Counted from the first letter of the stretch, positions 1-8,520 are shown. The stretch is DNA of 42,274 bases from Chloroflexota bacterium (GCA_024277135.1 JAJRVV010000221.1:1-42274); one strand, 5' to 3'. Made by a program: numbers and translations. The notes: generated from the sequence alone by a model not told the origin.

Positions 1-141
1 CGGGTAACATTTACTTACCTGTTTCCAAAAGATAGATTTTCGTTACTGAGGATAGTCGCCGTTTATTGGATTTTCCTCAACATTACGATAGAGTTTCATT
101 TGCATTTTGTCTACCGCGATTTATTGAGAAGATACCAATGA
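1..141 (+). CDS. C-terminal end of an unidentified, possibly membrane, protein (partial)
   Basis: Frame 1 is open from the first base to a TGA at 139-141, giving 46 residues that are rich in aromatic and aliphatic residues in the middle and end in a basic tail (DLLRRYQ). The stop falls inside the first unit of the heptamer repeat array that starts at 136, as if the array abuts the gene end. The start lies outside the window and I do not recognise the family. It could equally be chance, since 46 open codons in AT-rich DNA is weak evidence. Confidence 0.3.
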   Translation, partial: RVTFTYLFPKDRFSLLRIVAVYWIFLNITIEFHLHFVYRDLLRRYQ

Positions 142-212
142 GCAATGAACAATGAACAATGAACAATGAGCAATGAGCAATGAACAATGAGCAATGAACA
201 ATGAGCAATGAG
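136..212. repeat. Tandem heptanucleotide array, 11 units of CAATGA(A/G)
   Basis: Eleven perfect 7-bp units, each CAATGAA or CAATGAG, run head to tail. The same heptamer, also as TAATGA(A/G), returns at 32179-32262 between the sulfatase-like gene and lgt. The array separates the left-edge reading frame from the 3' end of the AI-2E gene. No coding function is evident. Confidence 0.9.
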
Positions 213-262
213 CAAATAAATTGCGCGGCTGACGCAAATGTTGCAGAGGAATTCTATAGTGG

Positions 263-1468
263 TTAACGTTGCCGCAGTTTAGATAAAATGGTGTTGGTTC
301 GCTCTTTCAATGATCGGGAAGACGGCCGTTCCTTTTCTGGGTCAGGGAAAGGGGGCAGGTCAAACATTTTGCGCCAGGCGTATTGGCCCAACATGCGCAG
401 GGTAGCCATCGTGGGCGCGGCCAGCACCGCCCCCAAAATCCCGGCCAACGAGCCGCCAATGAACACCCCCATGATCACCAACAGCGGGTGCAAATCCAGC
501 GATTCGCCCACGATGCGCGGCACCAAAACGGTGTTTTATAGCTGCTGAATCAGGAACATCAACCCCAACACCAGCAGCGTATGCTGCCACGCTTCCAGCC
601 CCAAATAGTTGGTCGGTTGAAAAAAGGCGACGATGATGGCCACGGCCGTGCTCATGATCGGCCCCAGGTTTGGCACAAACTCCAGCAACCCCGCCAACAG
701 CCCCAGCGCCAGCGCATTTTGCACCCCCAACGCCGCCAGCCCCAGCCAGACCACCAGAAAAATCACCAGCCCCAAAATCACCTGCCCACGCAAGTACGCG
801 CTCCAAATCCGGCCAAATATTCGCATCAACCGCTCCGCATCCTGCCGGTAGCCAGGCTGCTGGGCGACGGCGCTGATATAACCGCCTAGCTGGGGGATTT
901 CATTGGCGAAATAAATCGAGATCATGAAGATAAAAAACATCATTCCCAGCCAGCGCACGCTGGTGGTGGCGATGCCGCGCACAATTTGGGTGCTTTGTTT
1001 TACAAGCGGTTCCGCCAGCCCCAACACCTGGTTGGTCAAAGCGTCCCAGGGGATGGCGCTGGGATCGAGCGAATACGCGCCGATGCGGATCGGCTCGGTG
1101 CGCGAGGTGAGGGTCTGGATGGTATCGGAAACATCGGCGATGAGTTGGGGAATGAGGTTGATGAAGGTGCTGACTTGCTGAAAAGCTGCCACTCCCAGGG
1201 CGATGATGGCGCCAATGACGCCCATCGCCAGCAGCAGGTAGACGACCACCAGCGACAATCCCCGTTTCAGACCGGTTCGGCGTTGCAGCAGCAAGGCGAC
1301 AGGATTGAGCAGATAAGCCAGGATGGCGGCGGCGGCGAACTGGCCGATGAGTGATTGGAAGCGGCGGGCAAACAGAGCCGCCAGCAGCAAGAACAGCAGG
1401 GCGACGATGAGCTTGGTGGTTCGGTTCCAGGGGGGCGATTCATGGGAAGTAGATGTTTGTTCGCTCAT
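263..1468 (-). pseudogene. AI-2E family transporter interrupted by an in-frame TAA
   Basis: This is a polytopic membrane protein of the AI-2E transporter family (YdiK/TqsA/PerM-like), named after autoinducer-2 export; other members export other solutes. ATG 1468 starts an N-terminal tail and about seven hydrophobic segments, ending at TAA 536-538 just after a F-L-I-Q-Q-L motif. The same frame continues directly after the stop with N-T-V-L-V-P-R-I-V-G and the last hydrophobic segments, to a TAA at 263-265. In this family the Q-Q-L is normally followed by Glu-N, so a single GAA to TAA change explains the break; there is no frameshift. Together the two parts make about 400 residues, a normal family length. 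It may be a true nonsense mutation, a sequencing error or, less likely, read-through. A TTG 9 bp further upstream is an alternative start. The heptamer arrays on both sides isolate it from its neighbours. Confidence 0.85.
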
Positions 1469-1483
1469 GGGATGCAACTCTCG

Positions 1484-1541
1484 GTGTTCACTGTTCAGTG
1501 TGAGCCATCAACTGAACACTGAATATTGAACACTGAACACT
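1484..1541. repeat. Short tandem/inverted repeats of TGAACACT type
   Basis: Units GTTCACT/GTTCAGT on the left are followed by their complements (ACTGAACACTG, TTGAACACTGAACAC) on the right, so the segment can fold back on itself. A related segment with a similar centre (AGTGTGA-CCA) lies at 38566-38626. It sits in the 85-bp gap between the AI-2E gene and the methyltransferase-GT39 gene. Confidence 0.7.
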
Positions 1542-1553
1542 GGTTTTGTCTCA

Positions 1554-4500
1554 TCATTTTCTGACTTCGTATACGGTAAACAACGGGCTGGCGTAGTAAC
1601 CATTGCTGGTTTGGGCACGGCCGTCCCCCCATCGCTGTTGCACCCACCCCAGATCGTCGGCCCGTTCCGGCAGGAAAATGAAGGCGAGATTGGGCGCATT
1701 AGCAGCGGGCAAATCGGCGTCGTCCGGGTGTACATCGAACAGATTAACGCCGCCTTGGAATTCCGGGGCCAGAAAGGGAATGGTGGGAAAGCCGACGTAC
1801 ATGCTGGGCGGGCCAAAAAAGTAAACTGTCCATTCTGATTCGTCAAGGGTGTTGAGGTAACGCGCCATTCTGTCGGCGATTTCGGTGTTGCGGTCGGCGA
1901 ATTGGTTTTGGCTGGGATAACGGCCGAAATAGGCGGCGATGTCGCCCAGCGTAAACAAAGCGGCGATGACGAGCAGGATGGGCAGCAGTTTTGCTACAGC
2001 GGGTGGTGAACTCGGCGGCGGAAAAGCAACGGCCGTCGCCGCCCAACGCCCCATCTCCACCAACGCCAGCGCCGCCAGCAAACTGAGCGCCGGCGCAGCG
2101 ATGAGCAGCCGGTGACTGGTCGGCGGTTCCAGCAGTAGAGCGCCGCCAAAAACGGCCGTCACCAACACCCACACCGCCAGCATCCAGTTGGCCCAATGCC
2201 GCCGCCGTAAAACCGCCAGCATCAGCCCCACCAGGAACAACACCGCCGGGCCAAAGCTGAGCAGCGGGGTGAAAGGACGGTACGCCGGGCTGTGATCACG
2301 GCCGTAATTAAACGCCAGCAGCCCCCGCCACACCTGTTCCCGCAAAATCTGCCCCTGGCTGGCCCCGGCGCGCGCCGCTTCCTGCGCCAGCCAATACGTC
2401 TGCCCGGCCAAAATACCTACGGCGTTGGCCCGTTCCATAAAAATGGTGGGGTTAGCCTGATAATGCAGCATCTGGGGCAGCGCCACGATGAGCGCCAGGA
2501 CGGCCGTGGCCAAAACATGCCGCCCCAACCGCCGCAGCCGCGCCCGATCAAACAAAATGGCGAGCGCCAGCAGAATTGCCAGCATCAGCGGCAGCAAATG
2601 AGAACTGGTGAAAAAGTAAGCGTTCAGGCCGGTGAGCAGACCCGCCGCCAGCCAACGCCGCCGGTTGGCCGTTTCATCTCGCCAGGCCAGAGCCAGCGCG
2701 CCCAACGCCAGCAGGGTCAGCAGCGGATCCCAGATGTTACTCATCCCCAGGCGGCTGTAATGCAGGTGAAAAGGGGAACCGGCCAGCAAGACGGCCGCGA
2801 TCAATCCCACTTCTCTACTCCACAAGCGGCGGCCAAAGTGATAGACGGCGACGACGGTTGCCGCCCCTACCAATGGCGACCAGAGGCGCGCGGCCGTCAC
2901 CGACGGCCCCAACAATTTGATGGGAATTGCCAGCAAAAAAGCGGGCAGCGTGGGATTGGTCAGCCAACCGGTGGCGAATGGATTCCGCAAAAATCCGCGA
3001 GTGACGTTGAGCGCATCCAGCCCCAAACTCGCCTCAATGCCGTTCAGAATAAAGGGGAAATTCGCCAGGTTGACGGCGCGGACGATGAAGGCGATAAGAA
3101 ACAAAGCGGCGGGGAAAAGGAGTTTCGATTTTCGATTTTGGATTACGGATTTTGGATTGGGTCGTTCATCCTTCATCCTTCCGCCTTCATCCTTCTCTTG
3201 CAGGGCGTAGACGGCCGCGCCTATGCTGACGAACCAGGCCAGAAATGCGATGGACGGCCGTCCGCCTACTCCCTGCTGTCGGGCGACGAAGGCGAGGGCG
3301 AAGGCCAGCAGGATGTACCAGCGGCGGCGGGGGATGCGGCGGGGAAATGGCCGTTCCCAATGTGGCAGCGCCGGCAGCCGCCACCAACCCTGATAAACCG
3401 CCAAAACGGCCAGCGTCAGCAAGCTGAACCCCAGCCAGCGCAAGCCGCCGCCCGGTTCCGCCGGTTGGCCGCGCCAGACAGACTGCCCCAACATGGCGAA
3501 CAGCAGGCTGAGGGCCAGCAGGGCGGCGCTGATTCTGGATTTTGGATTGGCGATTTTGGATTGGGGGCTGGGAGCCGGGGGTTGGGGGCTAGAGATTGGA
3601 GACTGGAGACTAGAGACTGAAGACTGGATACTGGATACTGGATACTGAACAGTGGAGACTGGAAACTCGGCGGCGGTGAACGGCCGTGCCGGGGGCAGCG
3701 CCGGTTCGATGGCGTGGTTGGCGGTTTTGCGGGCGATGAAGAGCAGATAGGCGCCGGTTTCGGCGAAGGGTTCCTCGAAGAACGGCCGTACCCACTGTTC
3801 CGTCCGCCGCAAACTGCTTTCCCAGGGGGCGACGATCCAATGGCCGGTGAGCGTGTGCATGATGGCGGCGGGCAGCCCTTGCACATGTCCCCATTCCAGC
3901 GCGTGCAGCGCATCCGGCGAAAAGTAATACTGCCATCGCTCCACCGCAAATCCGGCCCGCGCCAGCCGTTCCATCCACATATCTGGCGGGTCGGTGTGGA
4001 CGTGGCGGGAGATTTTATTGGCAAAGCGGCGATACCCGTCCGCCAACCCATTCAGCCCCAGCCGCTGCAAAAATTGCGCTCCACCCAGCCATTCAGTGAA
4101 GTAGTGGGAGGGCATGGTGATGACGAAACGGCCGTCCATCCGCATCACCCGATTGACTTCGTTGAGAACAGGCTGGACATCGGCAATATGTTCCAGCACC
4201 GAATTGCTGAAGGCGGAGGCAAAGCTGTCATCGGGAAACGGCATCCGGTCGCCCACGCTTTGGGCCAATACGCGGTACATGCCCGATTTCTGCGATTTTT
4301 GCAGCGGCCCCCACCAGGGGTCAATCCCGGCGGTGATGGGGTCGGCAAAACTCATCTGGCTGAAATGGCCGTCGCCGCAGCCCACGTCCAGCGTGGGGCC
4401 GGGCAGCTCAATCGCCTGGTAAAAACGGGACTCGACGGCGCGGAGCAGGGCGCGGAAGGCGGGGATGGTTTTGATCTGCCGCCAGAGCAGATCATCATTT

Positions 4501-4559
4501 AATTGTGAATTGTGAGATTGTGGGCGACCTATGGTCGCTTGTGAATTGTGAATGGTCAT
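1554..4559 (-). CDS. Fusion: SAM-dependent methyltransferase + GT39-type membrane glycosyltransferase
   Basis: A 1001-residue protein. Residues about 22-285 are a class I SAM methyltransferase: motif I LDVGCGDG at 57-64 and NSVLEH at 119-124, a methyltransferase-11-like layout. Residues about 345-1000 are a polytopic ArnT/PMT-like (GT39) glycosyltransferase that would use a polyprenyl-phosphate sugar, with many hydrophobic helices, an acidic residue in the first loop (NGIEAS, about 507-512) and HLHYSRLGMSNIWDP further on. Residues about 300-345 (S/P/Q-rich) and about 455-480 (K/D/R-rich) are encoded by heptamer-type DNA like that found between genes. The first 20 residues also come from AATTGTGA-type repeats. 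ATG 4559 overlaps the stop of the GT4 gene in an ATGA, which supports this start and coupled translation. The two halves are normally separate proteins, so this looks like a repeat-bridged gene fusion. The products are probably envelope glycans. Confidence 0.85.
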   Translation of the reverse strand: MTIHNSQATIGRPQSHNSQLNDDLLWRQIKTIPAFRALLRAVESRFYQAIELPGPTLDVGCGDGHFSQMSFADPITAGIDPWWGPLQKSQKSGMYRVLAQSVGDRMPFPDDSFASAFSNSVLEHIADVQPVLNEVNRVMRMDGRFVITMPSHYFTEWLGGAQFLQRLGLNGLADGYRRFANKISRHVHTDPPDMWMERLARAGFAVERWQYYFSPDALHALEWGHVQGLPAAIMHTLTGHWIVAPWESSLRRTEQWVRPFFEEPFAETGAYLLFIARKTANHAIEPALPPARPFTAAEFPVSTVQYPVSSIQSSVSSLQSPISSPQPPAPSPQSKIANPKSRISAALLALSLLFAMLGQSVWRGQPAEPGGGLRWLGFSLLTLAVLAVYQGWWRLPALPHWERPFPRRIPRRRWYILLAFALAFVARQQGVGGRPSIAFLAWFVSIGAAVYALQEKDEGGRMKDERPNPKSVIQNRKSKLLFPAALFLIAFIVRAVNLANFPFILNGIEASLGLDALNVTRGFLRNPFATGWLTNPTLPAFLLAIPIKLLGPSVTAARLWSPLVGAATVVAVYHFGRRLWSREVGLIAAVLLAGSPFHLHYSRLGMSNIWDPLLTLLALGALALAWRDETANRRRWLAAGLLTGLNAYFFTSSHLLPLMLAILLALAILFDRARLRRLGRHVLATAVLALIVALPQMLHYQANPTIFMERANAVGILAGQTYWLAQEAARAGASQGQILREQVWRGLLAFNYGRDHSPAYRPFTPLLSFGPAVLFLVGLMLAVLRRRHWANWMLAVWVLVTAVFGGALLLEPPTSHRLLIAAPALSLLAALALVEMGRWAATAVAFPPPSSPPAVAKLLPILLVIAALFTLGDIAAYFGRYPSQNQFADRNTEIADRMARYLNTLDESEWTVYFFGPPSMYVGFPTIPFLAPEFQGGVNLFDVHPDDADLPAANAPNLAFIFLPERADDLGWVQQRWGDGRAQTSNGYYASPLFTVYEVRK
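3120..3197. repeat. Intergenic-type repeats translated inside the GT39 domain
   Basis: Units such as TCGATTTTGGATT, GGATTTTGGATT and CTTCATCCTTC recur across this stretch and encode a K/D/R/N-rich loop (about residues 455-480) between two hydrophobic segments. The length keeps the frame. The sequence looks like the noncoding repeats of this genome rather than family sequence. Confidence 0.65.
3525..3662. repeat. Heptamer repeats translated as the inter-domain linker
   Basis: Tandem 7-bp units of the type GGAGACT, AGAGACT and GGATACT run through the gene and encode a Ser/Pro/Gln-rich linker (about residues 300-345) between the methyltransferase and GT39 domains. The same GGAGACT heptamer occurs in noncoding DNA at about 14446-14465. 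This supports an origin from an intergenic array that was bridged in frame. Confidence 0.8.
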
Positions 4560-5782
4560 CGCTTTGCCATCTGGTCGCGCATGGCGCGGAGCTGCTGGTA
4601 GGCCGGCGGTTCGGGGGCGGCGGGGTCGAAACGGCCGCGCTGCAAATCGGTGAACAGGTTGAGGTAGGCGACGGCCGTCTGGCCGGGGCTGAAACTGTCG
4701 GCGATCAGTTGGGCGTCGCGCTGGTAAGCCGGTTTATCATTCAAAATGCGGATGACGGCCTGCGCCAGCGCCTCGTGGCCGCCGACGGCCGACAGCTCGC
4801 CCATCCCCGTCATCGTCACCGGCTGGCGCACGCCGGGTAACGCGCAGGCGGCCACCGGCGTCTGGTTGATCATCGCCTCAATTTGCACCAGGCCAAAACT
4901 TTCGGTGCTGTTCAGGCTGGGGATGCAGAGGCAGTCCAGGTTCTTGTAGAAAGCGGTCAGTTTAGCGCCTTCGATTGGCCCCAGCAAATGGTAAAAAGAG
5001 CGGTACTTTTGGAACAACGGCTCCAACTGCGCCGCATACGCTTCCTCGCCGATGATGTCCCGGTATGGCCCGGCGTGGAGGATGACGGCGTTGGGGTGCG
5101 CCTGGCGGATGGCGGGCAGGGCGTTGAGCAGGACTTCCACCCCTTTTTCGGCGGCTAATCTGGCGATGAATCCGATGACGGGACGGCCGTGCAGATCATA
5201 CTTTTCTTGGAGTTGGCGCACATCGGCGGCCGTCGTTGGCGGCAGTTCCACCGGCGGCGGGATGATGGTTAGCTTTTTGCCCAGGAATTGGGACAGATAA
5301 GGGGAATGGGTTCCATAATCGCGGGTGTAAGTGACGATGGCGTCGGCCAGATTGCCCGCCAGCTTGTTTTGCAACTGCACTACCCAATCCACGGCTCGGT
5401 TAAACGCTCCTTGCGGCAGTTTCAAATCGCAATGGTAGGTGAGGACGACCGGCTTGCCCAGCAAACGGCCGCGCAAAGCCACCCCCGGCGCGTCAAATTG
5501 GGGCAAATGCAGATGAATGACATCGGCGCTTTGGGCCAACTTCCAGGCCATCGGGCCAAAGCTGGGCATCAGCGCCCCTTTGCTGACGCGGGCGGCGACG
5601 GGCACGCGCACGATCTTCACGCCATCGCTCACGTCGTACAGCGGCAGGGAGCGGTCGTATCGGGAGGTGAGGACAGTGACATCGTGTCCCTGCCGAACCA
5701 GCGCCCGGCTCAACCGCTCGACGTAGATGGTCAGCCCGCTAATCCAGGGGCGATAATAGGTGAGAACTTCCAGAATTTTCAT
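4556..5782 (-). CDS. Glycosyltransferase family 4 (GT-B fold)
   Basis: A 408-residue cytoplasmic retaining glycosyltransferase. The N-terminal Rossmann domain starts MKILEVLTYYRPWISG, with the G-x-T-x-Y-V-E-R-L motif of acceptor-side GT4 domains. The C-terminal nucleotide-sugar domain has IGFIARLAAEKGVEVLL (R and K contact the donor phosphates) and the E-x7-E signature in TESFGLVQIEAM. Length and motif order match WbaZ/PimA-like enzymes; the sugar and acceptor cannot be read from sequence. Its TGA overlaps the ATG of the methyltransferase-GT39 gene (4 bp), so both are probably made from one mRNA and act on the same glycan or lipid-linked intermediate. The 5' leader (5790-5860) can form an elaborate fold. 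Confidence 0.9.
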   Translation of the reverse strand: MKILEVLTYYRPWISGLTIYVERLSRALVRQGHDVTVLTSRYDRSLPLYDVSDGVKIVRVPVAARVSKGALMPSFGPMAWKLAQSADVIHLHLPQFDAPGVALRGRLLGKPVVLTYHCDLKLPQGAFNRAVDWVVQLQNKLAGNLADAIVTYTRDYGTHSPYLSQFLGKKLTIIPPPVELPPTTAADVRQLQEKYDLHGRPVIGFIARLAAEKGVEVLLNALPAIRQAHPNAVILHAGPYRDIIGEEAYAAQLEPLFQKYRSFYHLLGPIEGAKLTAFYKNLDCLCIPSLNSTESFGLVQIEAMINQTPVAACALPGVRQPVTMTGMGELSAVGGHEALAQAVIRILNDKPAYQRDAQLIADSFSPGQTAVAYLNLFTDLQRGRFDPAAPEPPAYQQLRAMRDQMAKR

Positions 5783-5789
5783 GGTTCCA

Positions 5790-5860
5790 AGACATCCGAT
5801 TTCTGATCAATCATGATGCTGGCATACTCGACCGCGAGAAATCGGATGTCTGTATGCCAG
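5790..5860 (-). promoter_or_regulatory. Interleaved inverted repeats in the 5' leader of the GT4 gene (pseudoknot geometry)
   Basis: Arm A1 AGACATCCGATTTCT (5790-5804) is perfectly complementary to A2 (5837-5851). Arm B1 CTGGCATAC (5819-5827), which lies inside the A loop, is perfectly complementary to B2 (5852-5860), directly outside A2. This is the order of an H-type pseudoknot, or of two mutually exclusive hairpins. On the minus strand the A1 arm ends 8 nt before the GT4 start codon, so folding could mask ribosome binding. Function is inferred only. Confidence 0.5.
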
Positions 5861-5945
5861 TAGATTTATTGATTTTTTGTACACGTCTATGTTGCCAAAC
5901 CCCCAGGCCAAAGGTTTCAAATGAGTTGCTAAGGAAGCGCATGTG

Positions 5946-5965
5946 TCGGGAATTCCAATTCCCGA
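5946..5965 (-). terminator. Palindrome TCGGGAATT-CC-AATTCCCGA downstream of the YbhN-like gene
   Basis: A perfect 9-bp stem with a 2-nt centre lies 6 bp beyond the stop of the UPF0104 gene. It could end that transcript, but neither strand carries a T-run after the stem, so a classical intrinsic terminator is not supported. Confidence 0.35.
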
Positions 5966-5971
5966 TACAAA

Positions 5972-6979
5972 TCAGGTTTGGCGGCGGCCGATTTGCTTGG
6001 CGGCGGCGATGACCTGGCCCAATGTAGCCCCGGTTCTAGTCAGGCCAATGGCCCCCAGGACGACCATGGAGAGCAGATTGAGCGCATGGTAGATGACGGC
6101 GAAGCTGGCGGCGGCGCTTTTATCTTGTCCCAGAAAGACGAGGGCGGCCGTGACTCCGGCGTGGAAGACGCCAATCTGCCCCGGCGAGGAGGGGGCGGCG
6201 ATGCTGAGGGCGGCGGCGGCGACCACGAATCCGGTCATGGCCCAGGTGGGCTGGATGTTGACGGCTTGCATGACGGTGCGGTAGGAAAAGAGGATGGGCA
6301 GCCAGATGATGATGCTGTAGCCGATGAGGACGACGCCATCCTTGAGCCGGGTGAGGCTGTTCAGGCCCGCCAGCAAATCATCGGCTCGTTTCAGCCAGCG
6401 ATCTGTGTCCAGCGGCAGCCGGTTGAGGATGGCGGCGCTGATTTTGAGGGCGGACGGCCGTTGATTGGCGGCCGCGATCAAAATGAGAATGGCCGCAATC
6501 GCCGCTATGCCCGATCCCCTGGCCCCGGCCTGCATCCAGTCGGGTAAACGATCTGCTTCCGCCAGGGTGAAGGGCAGCATGGTGACGATGAACAGCATGT
6601 CCAACAGCCGCTCTACCACCATGGTGGAGATGCCCCGCGCCAGGGTGATGGGCGGCACATTGCCGATGAGGACGGCCCGCGCCAAATCCCCGGCGCGAAA
6701 GGGCAGCAGCATGGTGAGCATGTAGCCGATGTTTTGGATGTGAAAGGTTTGCCGCCAGGAGATGTCGTTGTTGAGCATGAATCGCCAGCGAAAGGCGCGC
6801 AGGATGACGAAGGCCAATATGCCCAGAAAGCTGACGCCGACGAGGGAGAGCCGGGCATTTCGCAGTGCGGCGGCGATTTCGGCCGGTTTGATGAAAAGGA
6901 ATAGACCGGCCAGGGATAAGGCGGAAATGGCGATGCCCAGCCAAAGTTGGGTTGTTTTGCGTTCTGCTGCTTGCTCCAT
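5972..6979 (-). CDS. YbhN/UPF0104 family membrane protein (LPG_synthase_TM-like)
   Basis: About 335 residues with about eight hydrophobic helices and no soluble domain. It matches the lysylphosphatidylglycerol synthase transmembrane (flippase) family: FLGILAFVILRAFRWRFML early, GYMLTMLLPFRAGDLARA in the middle and SPGQIGVFHAG late. These are the conserved R-W, P-x-R-x-G-(D/E) and P-G-x-I-G-x-F features of the family. Members move or sense lipids; alone, without a synthetase domain, no substrate can be named. I chose ATG 6979 over an in-frame TTG at 6997. Neither has a clear Shine-Dalgarno sequence, and a TATAAT (6987-6992) lies 7 nt before the ATG, so the transcript may be leaderless. It precedes the glycosyltransferase pair on the same strand, but a 190-bp gap with a palindrome separates them. 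Confidence 0.85.
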   Translation of the reverse strand: MEQAAERKTTQLWLGIAISALSLAGLFLFIKPAEIAAALRNARLSLVGVSFLGILAFVILRAFRWRFMLNNDISWRQTFHIQNIGYMLTMLLPFRAGDLARAVLIGNVPPITLARGISTMVVERLLDMLFIVTMLPFTLAEADRLPDWMQAGARGSGIAAIAAILILIAAANQRPSALKISAAILNRLPLDTDRWLKRADDLLAGLNSLTRLKDGVVLIGYSIIIWLPILFSYRTVMQAVNIQPTWAMTGFVVAAAALSIAAPSSPGQIGVFHAGVTAALVFLGQDKSAAASFAVIYHALNLLSMVVLGAIGLTRTGATLGQVIAAAKQIGRRQT

Positions 6980-7045
6980 CGGCGGAATTATAATCAAGAA
7001 TAAAGGATCGCACGAATGGGGCGTGAATGTGGTATGAAGTGAAGG

Positions 7046-7074
7046 TTGCGTGACGGCCGTCCTGCTCGTATTAT
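7046..7074 (+). promoter_or_regulatory. Sigma-70-type promoter for the cupin gene
   Basis: TTGCGT (7046-7051) and TATTAT (7069-7074) are separated by 17 bp, and the cupin ATG is 49 bp downstream. The spacer contains one copy of the ACGGCCGT octamer. The start is supported by GGGAG at about 7109-7113. Confidence 0.5.
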
Positions 7075-7122
7075 AGTGTTATCAACCTTATTGGATTTCT
7101 ATACTTTTGGGAGTGATGGTTC

Positions 7123-7446
7123 ATGCGTGACCGGATCATTCATGTGCATAAATGGAGCCGCTCGCAGCCACCCACCGAAGCGGAGCTAGAAAAGCTCTTG
7201 CGGGATGAGGGGTTGGAACCTTATCGCTGGGAAAACGAACCGGGCCATGTTTATAATGTCCACAGTCACGATTATCATAAGGTGATTTATGTGGTCTCTG
7301 GTTCCATCACCTTTGGTTTTGCTGTTGAGGGTGAGCCAACCACGTTGTACGCTGGCGACCGGCTTGATCTGCCAGAAGATATTCCGCATAATGCGGCTGT
7401 TGGCCCGGATGGGGTGGTTTGTTTGGAAGCCCGCAAGCAATTCTAG
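7123..7446 (+). CDS. Small single-domain cupin protein
   Basis: 107 residues, one cupin beta-barrel. Cupin motif 1 is seen as HSHDYHKVIYVVSG, giving H-x-H plus a further His; the usual Glu ligand position is occupied by Lys. Motif 2 is seen as GDRLDLPEDIPHNA, with its His. Metal binding is therefore possible but the ligand set is not canonical. Cupins of this size are often isomerases, dioxygenase-like proteins or small-molecule sensors; the substrate cannot be inferred. It is followed 90 bp later by an aldo/keto reductase on the same strand, possibly co-transcribed. Confidence 0.8.
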   Translation: MRDRIIHVHKWSRSQPPTEAELEKLLRDEGLEPYRWENEPGHVYNVHSHDYHKVIYVVSGSITFGFAVEGEPTTLYAGDRLDLPEDIPHNAAVGPDGVVCLEARKQF

Positions 7447-7536
7447 CCCCGGCTCATTTGCTTTCATTTCAAAGCGCAGATTGGGATGCCCCCACTGCGC
7501 TTTTTCGTTTTCTGCGAATCATAACGGAGGTGACAA

Positions 7537-8520
7537 ATGGAATATGTGAATTTAGGCCAATCGGGATTGAAAGTATCGCGCATCTGCCTGGGCATGATGA
7601 CGTATGGCGCCCCGGAATGGCGGGATTGGGTGTTGCCAGAGGCGGAAAGTCGGCCGTTCATCAAGCGGGCGTTGGAACTGGGGATCAATTTTTTTGATAC
7701 GGCCGATATGTACTCATTGGGAGTCAGTGAAGAAGTGACGGGGCGGGCGCTGCGTGATTTTGCCGCAACGCGGGCAGAAGTCGTGGTGGCGACCAAAGTT
7801 TACTTTCCCCTAAAAAAGGGGCCAAATGGAGGCGGTTTGTCCCGCAAGCATATCATGGAATCCATTGATAACTCTCTGCGCCGGTTAGGGATGGATTACG
7901 TTGATTTGTATCAGATTCACCGCTGGGATTCTGAAACCCCGATTGAAGAAACAATGGCAGCTTTGCATGATGTGGTGAAGACGGGCAAAGCTTTATACAT
8001 TGGGGCGTCCAGCATGTTTGCCTGGCAGTTTGCTAAAGCGCAATCCACGGCCGATTTGCATGGTTGGACGCGGTTTGTATCCATGCAGAACCATATGAAT
8101 GCTGTTTATCGGGAAGAAGAACGGGAAATGCTGCCCTTGTGTATTGATCAAGGCGTGGGGGTGATTCCGTGGAGTCCGTTGGCGCGGGGCTTTTTAGCGG
8201 GCAACCGTAAACGTGATGAACATTGTCCAACGATGCGGGCCAAGAGTGATGATTTTGCCCACAGCATGTATTATGCCGACGCGGATTTTGATGTGGTCGA
8301 GCAGGTGGCCGCGATTGCTCAGGCCAGAGGGGTGTCGCCGGCGCAAATTGCGTTGGCGTGGCTTTTGCACAAGCCAGGCGTCACGTCACCGATTATCGGG
8401 GCCAGTAAGATGCGCCATTTGGAAGAAGCGGTGGCGGCGGTGGGTATTCAGTTGTCTGAAGAAGAAATCGGACAAATTGAAGAACCGTATGTTCCTCATA
8501 GGATTATGGGGCATAGTTAG
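7537..8520 (+). CDS. Aldo/keto reductase
   Basis: A 327-residue NAD(P)H-dependent oxidoreductase with a TIM-barrel fold, cytoplasmic. The catalytic tetrad is complete: D54 and Y59 in FFDTADMYS, K87 in VVATKV, H128 in LYQIHRW. The C-terminal cofactor segment SPIIGASKMRHLEEA is intact. The overall pattern resembles the YajO/Tas/AKR11-12 group, which reduces small carbonyl compounds; the physiological substrate is unknown. GGAGGTGA sits 5 nt before ATG 7537, a strong ribosome-binding site. The next feature downstream is a 10-bp inverted repeat and then the RAYT element. Confidence 0.93.
   Translation: MEYVNLGQSGLKVSRICLGMMTYGAPEWRDWVLPEAESRPFIKRALELGINFFDTADMYSLGVSEEVTGRALRDFAATRAEVVVATKVYFPLKKGPNGGGLSRKHIMESIDNSLRRLGMDYVDLYQIHRWDSETPIEETMAALHDVVKTGKALYIGASSMFAWQFAKAQSTADLHGWTRFVSMQNHMNAVYREEEREMLPLCIDQGVGVIPWSPLARGFLAGNRKRDEHCPTMRAKSDDFAHSMYYADADFDVVEQVAAIAQARGVSPAQIALAWLLHKPGVTSPIIGASKMRHLEEAVAAVGIQLSEEEIGQIEEPYVPHRIMGHS

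Noticed and set aside
136-212. CRISPR array
   Set aside because: Units are 7 bp with no spacers and no cas genes nearby; these are simple tandem repeats.
2292-3620. Long plus-strand frame opposite the GT39 gene (442 codons)
   Set aside because: It is the antisense shadow of the membrane enzyme: Gln/Arg/Gly-rich with no family pattern, whereas the minus strand has clear motifs.
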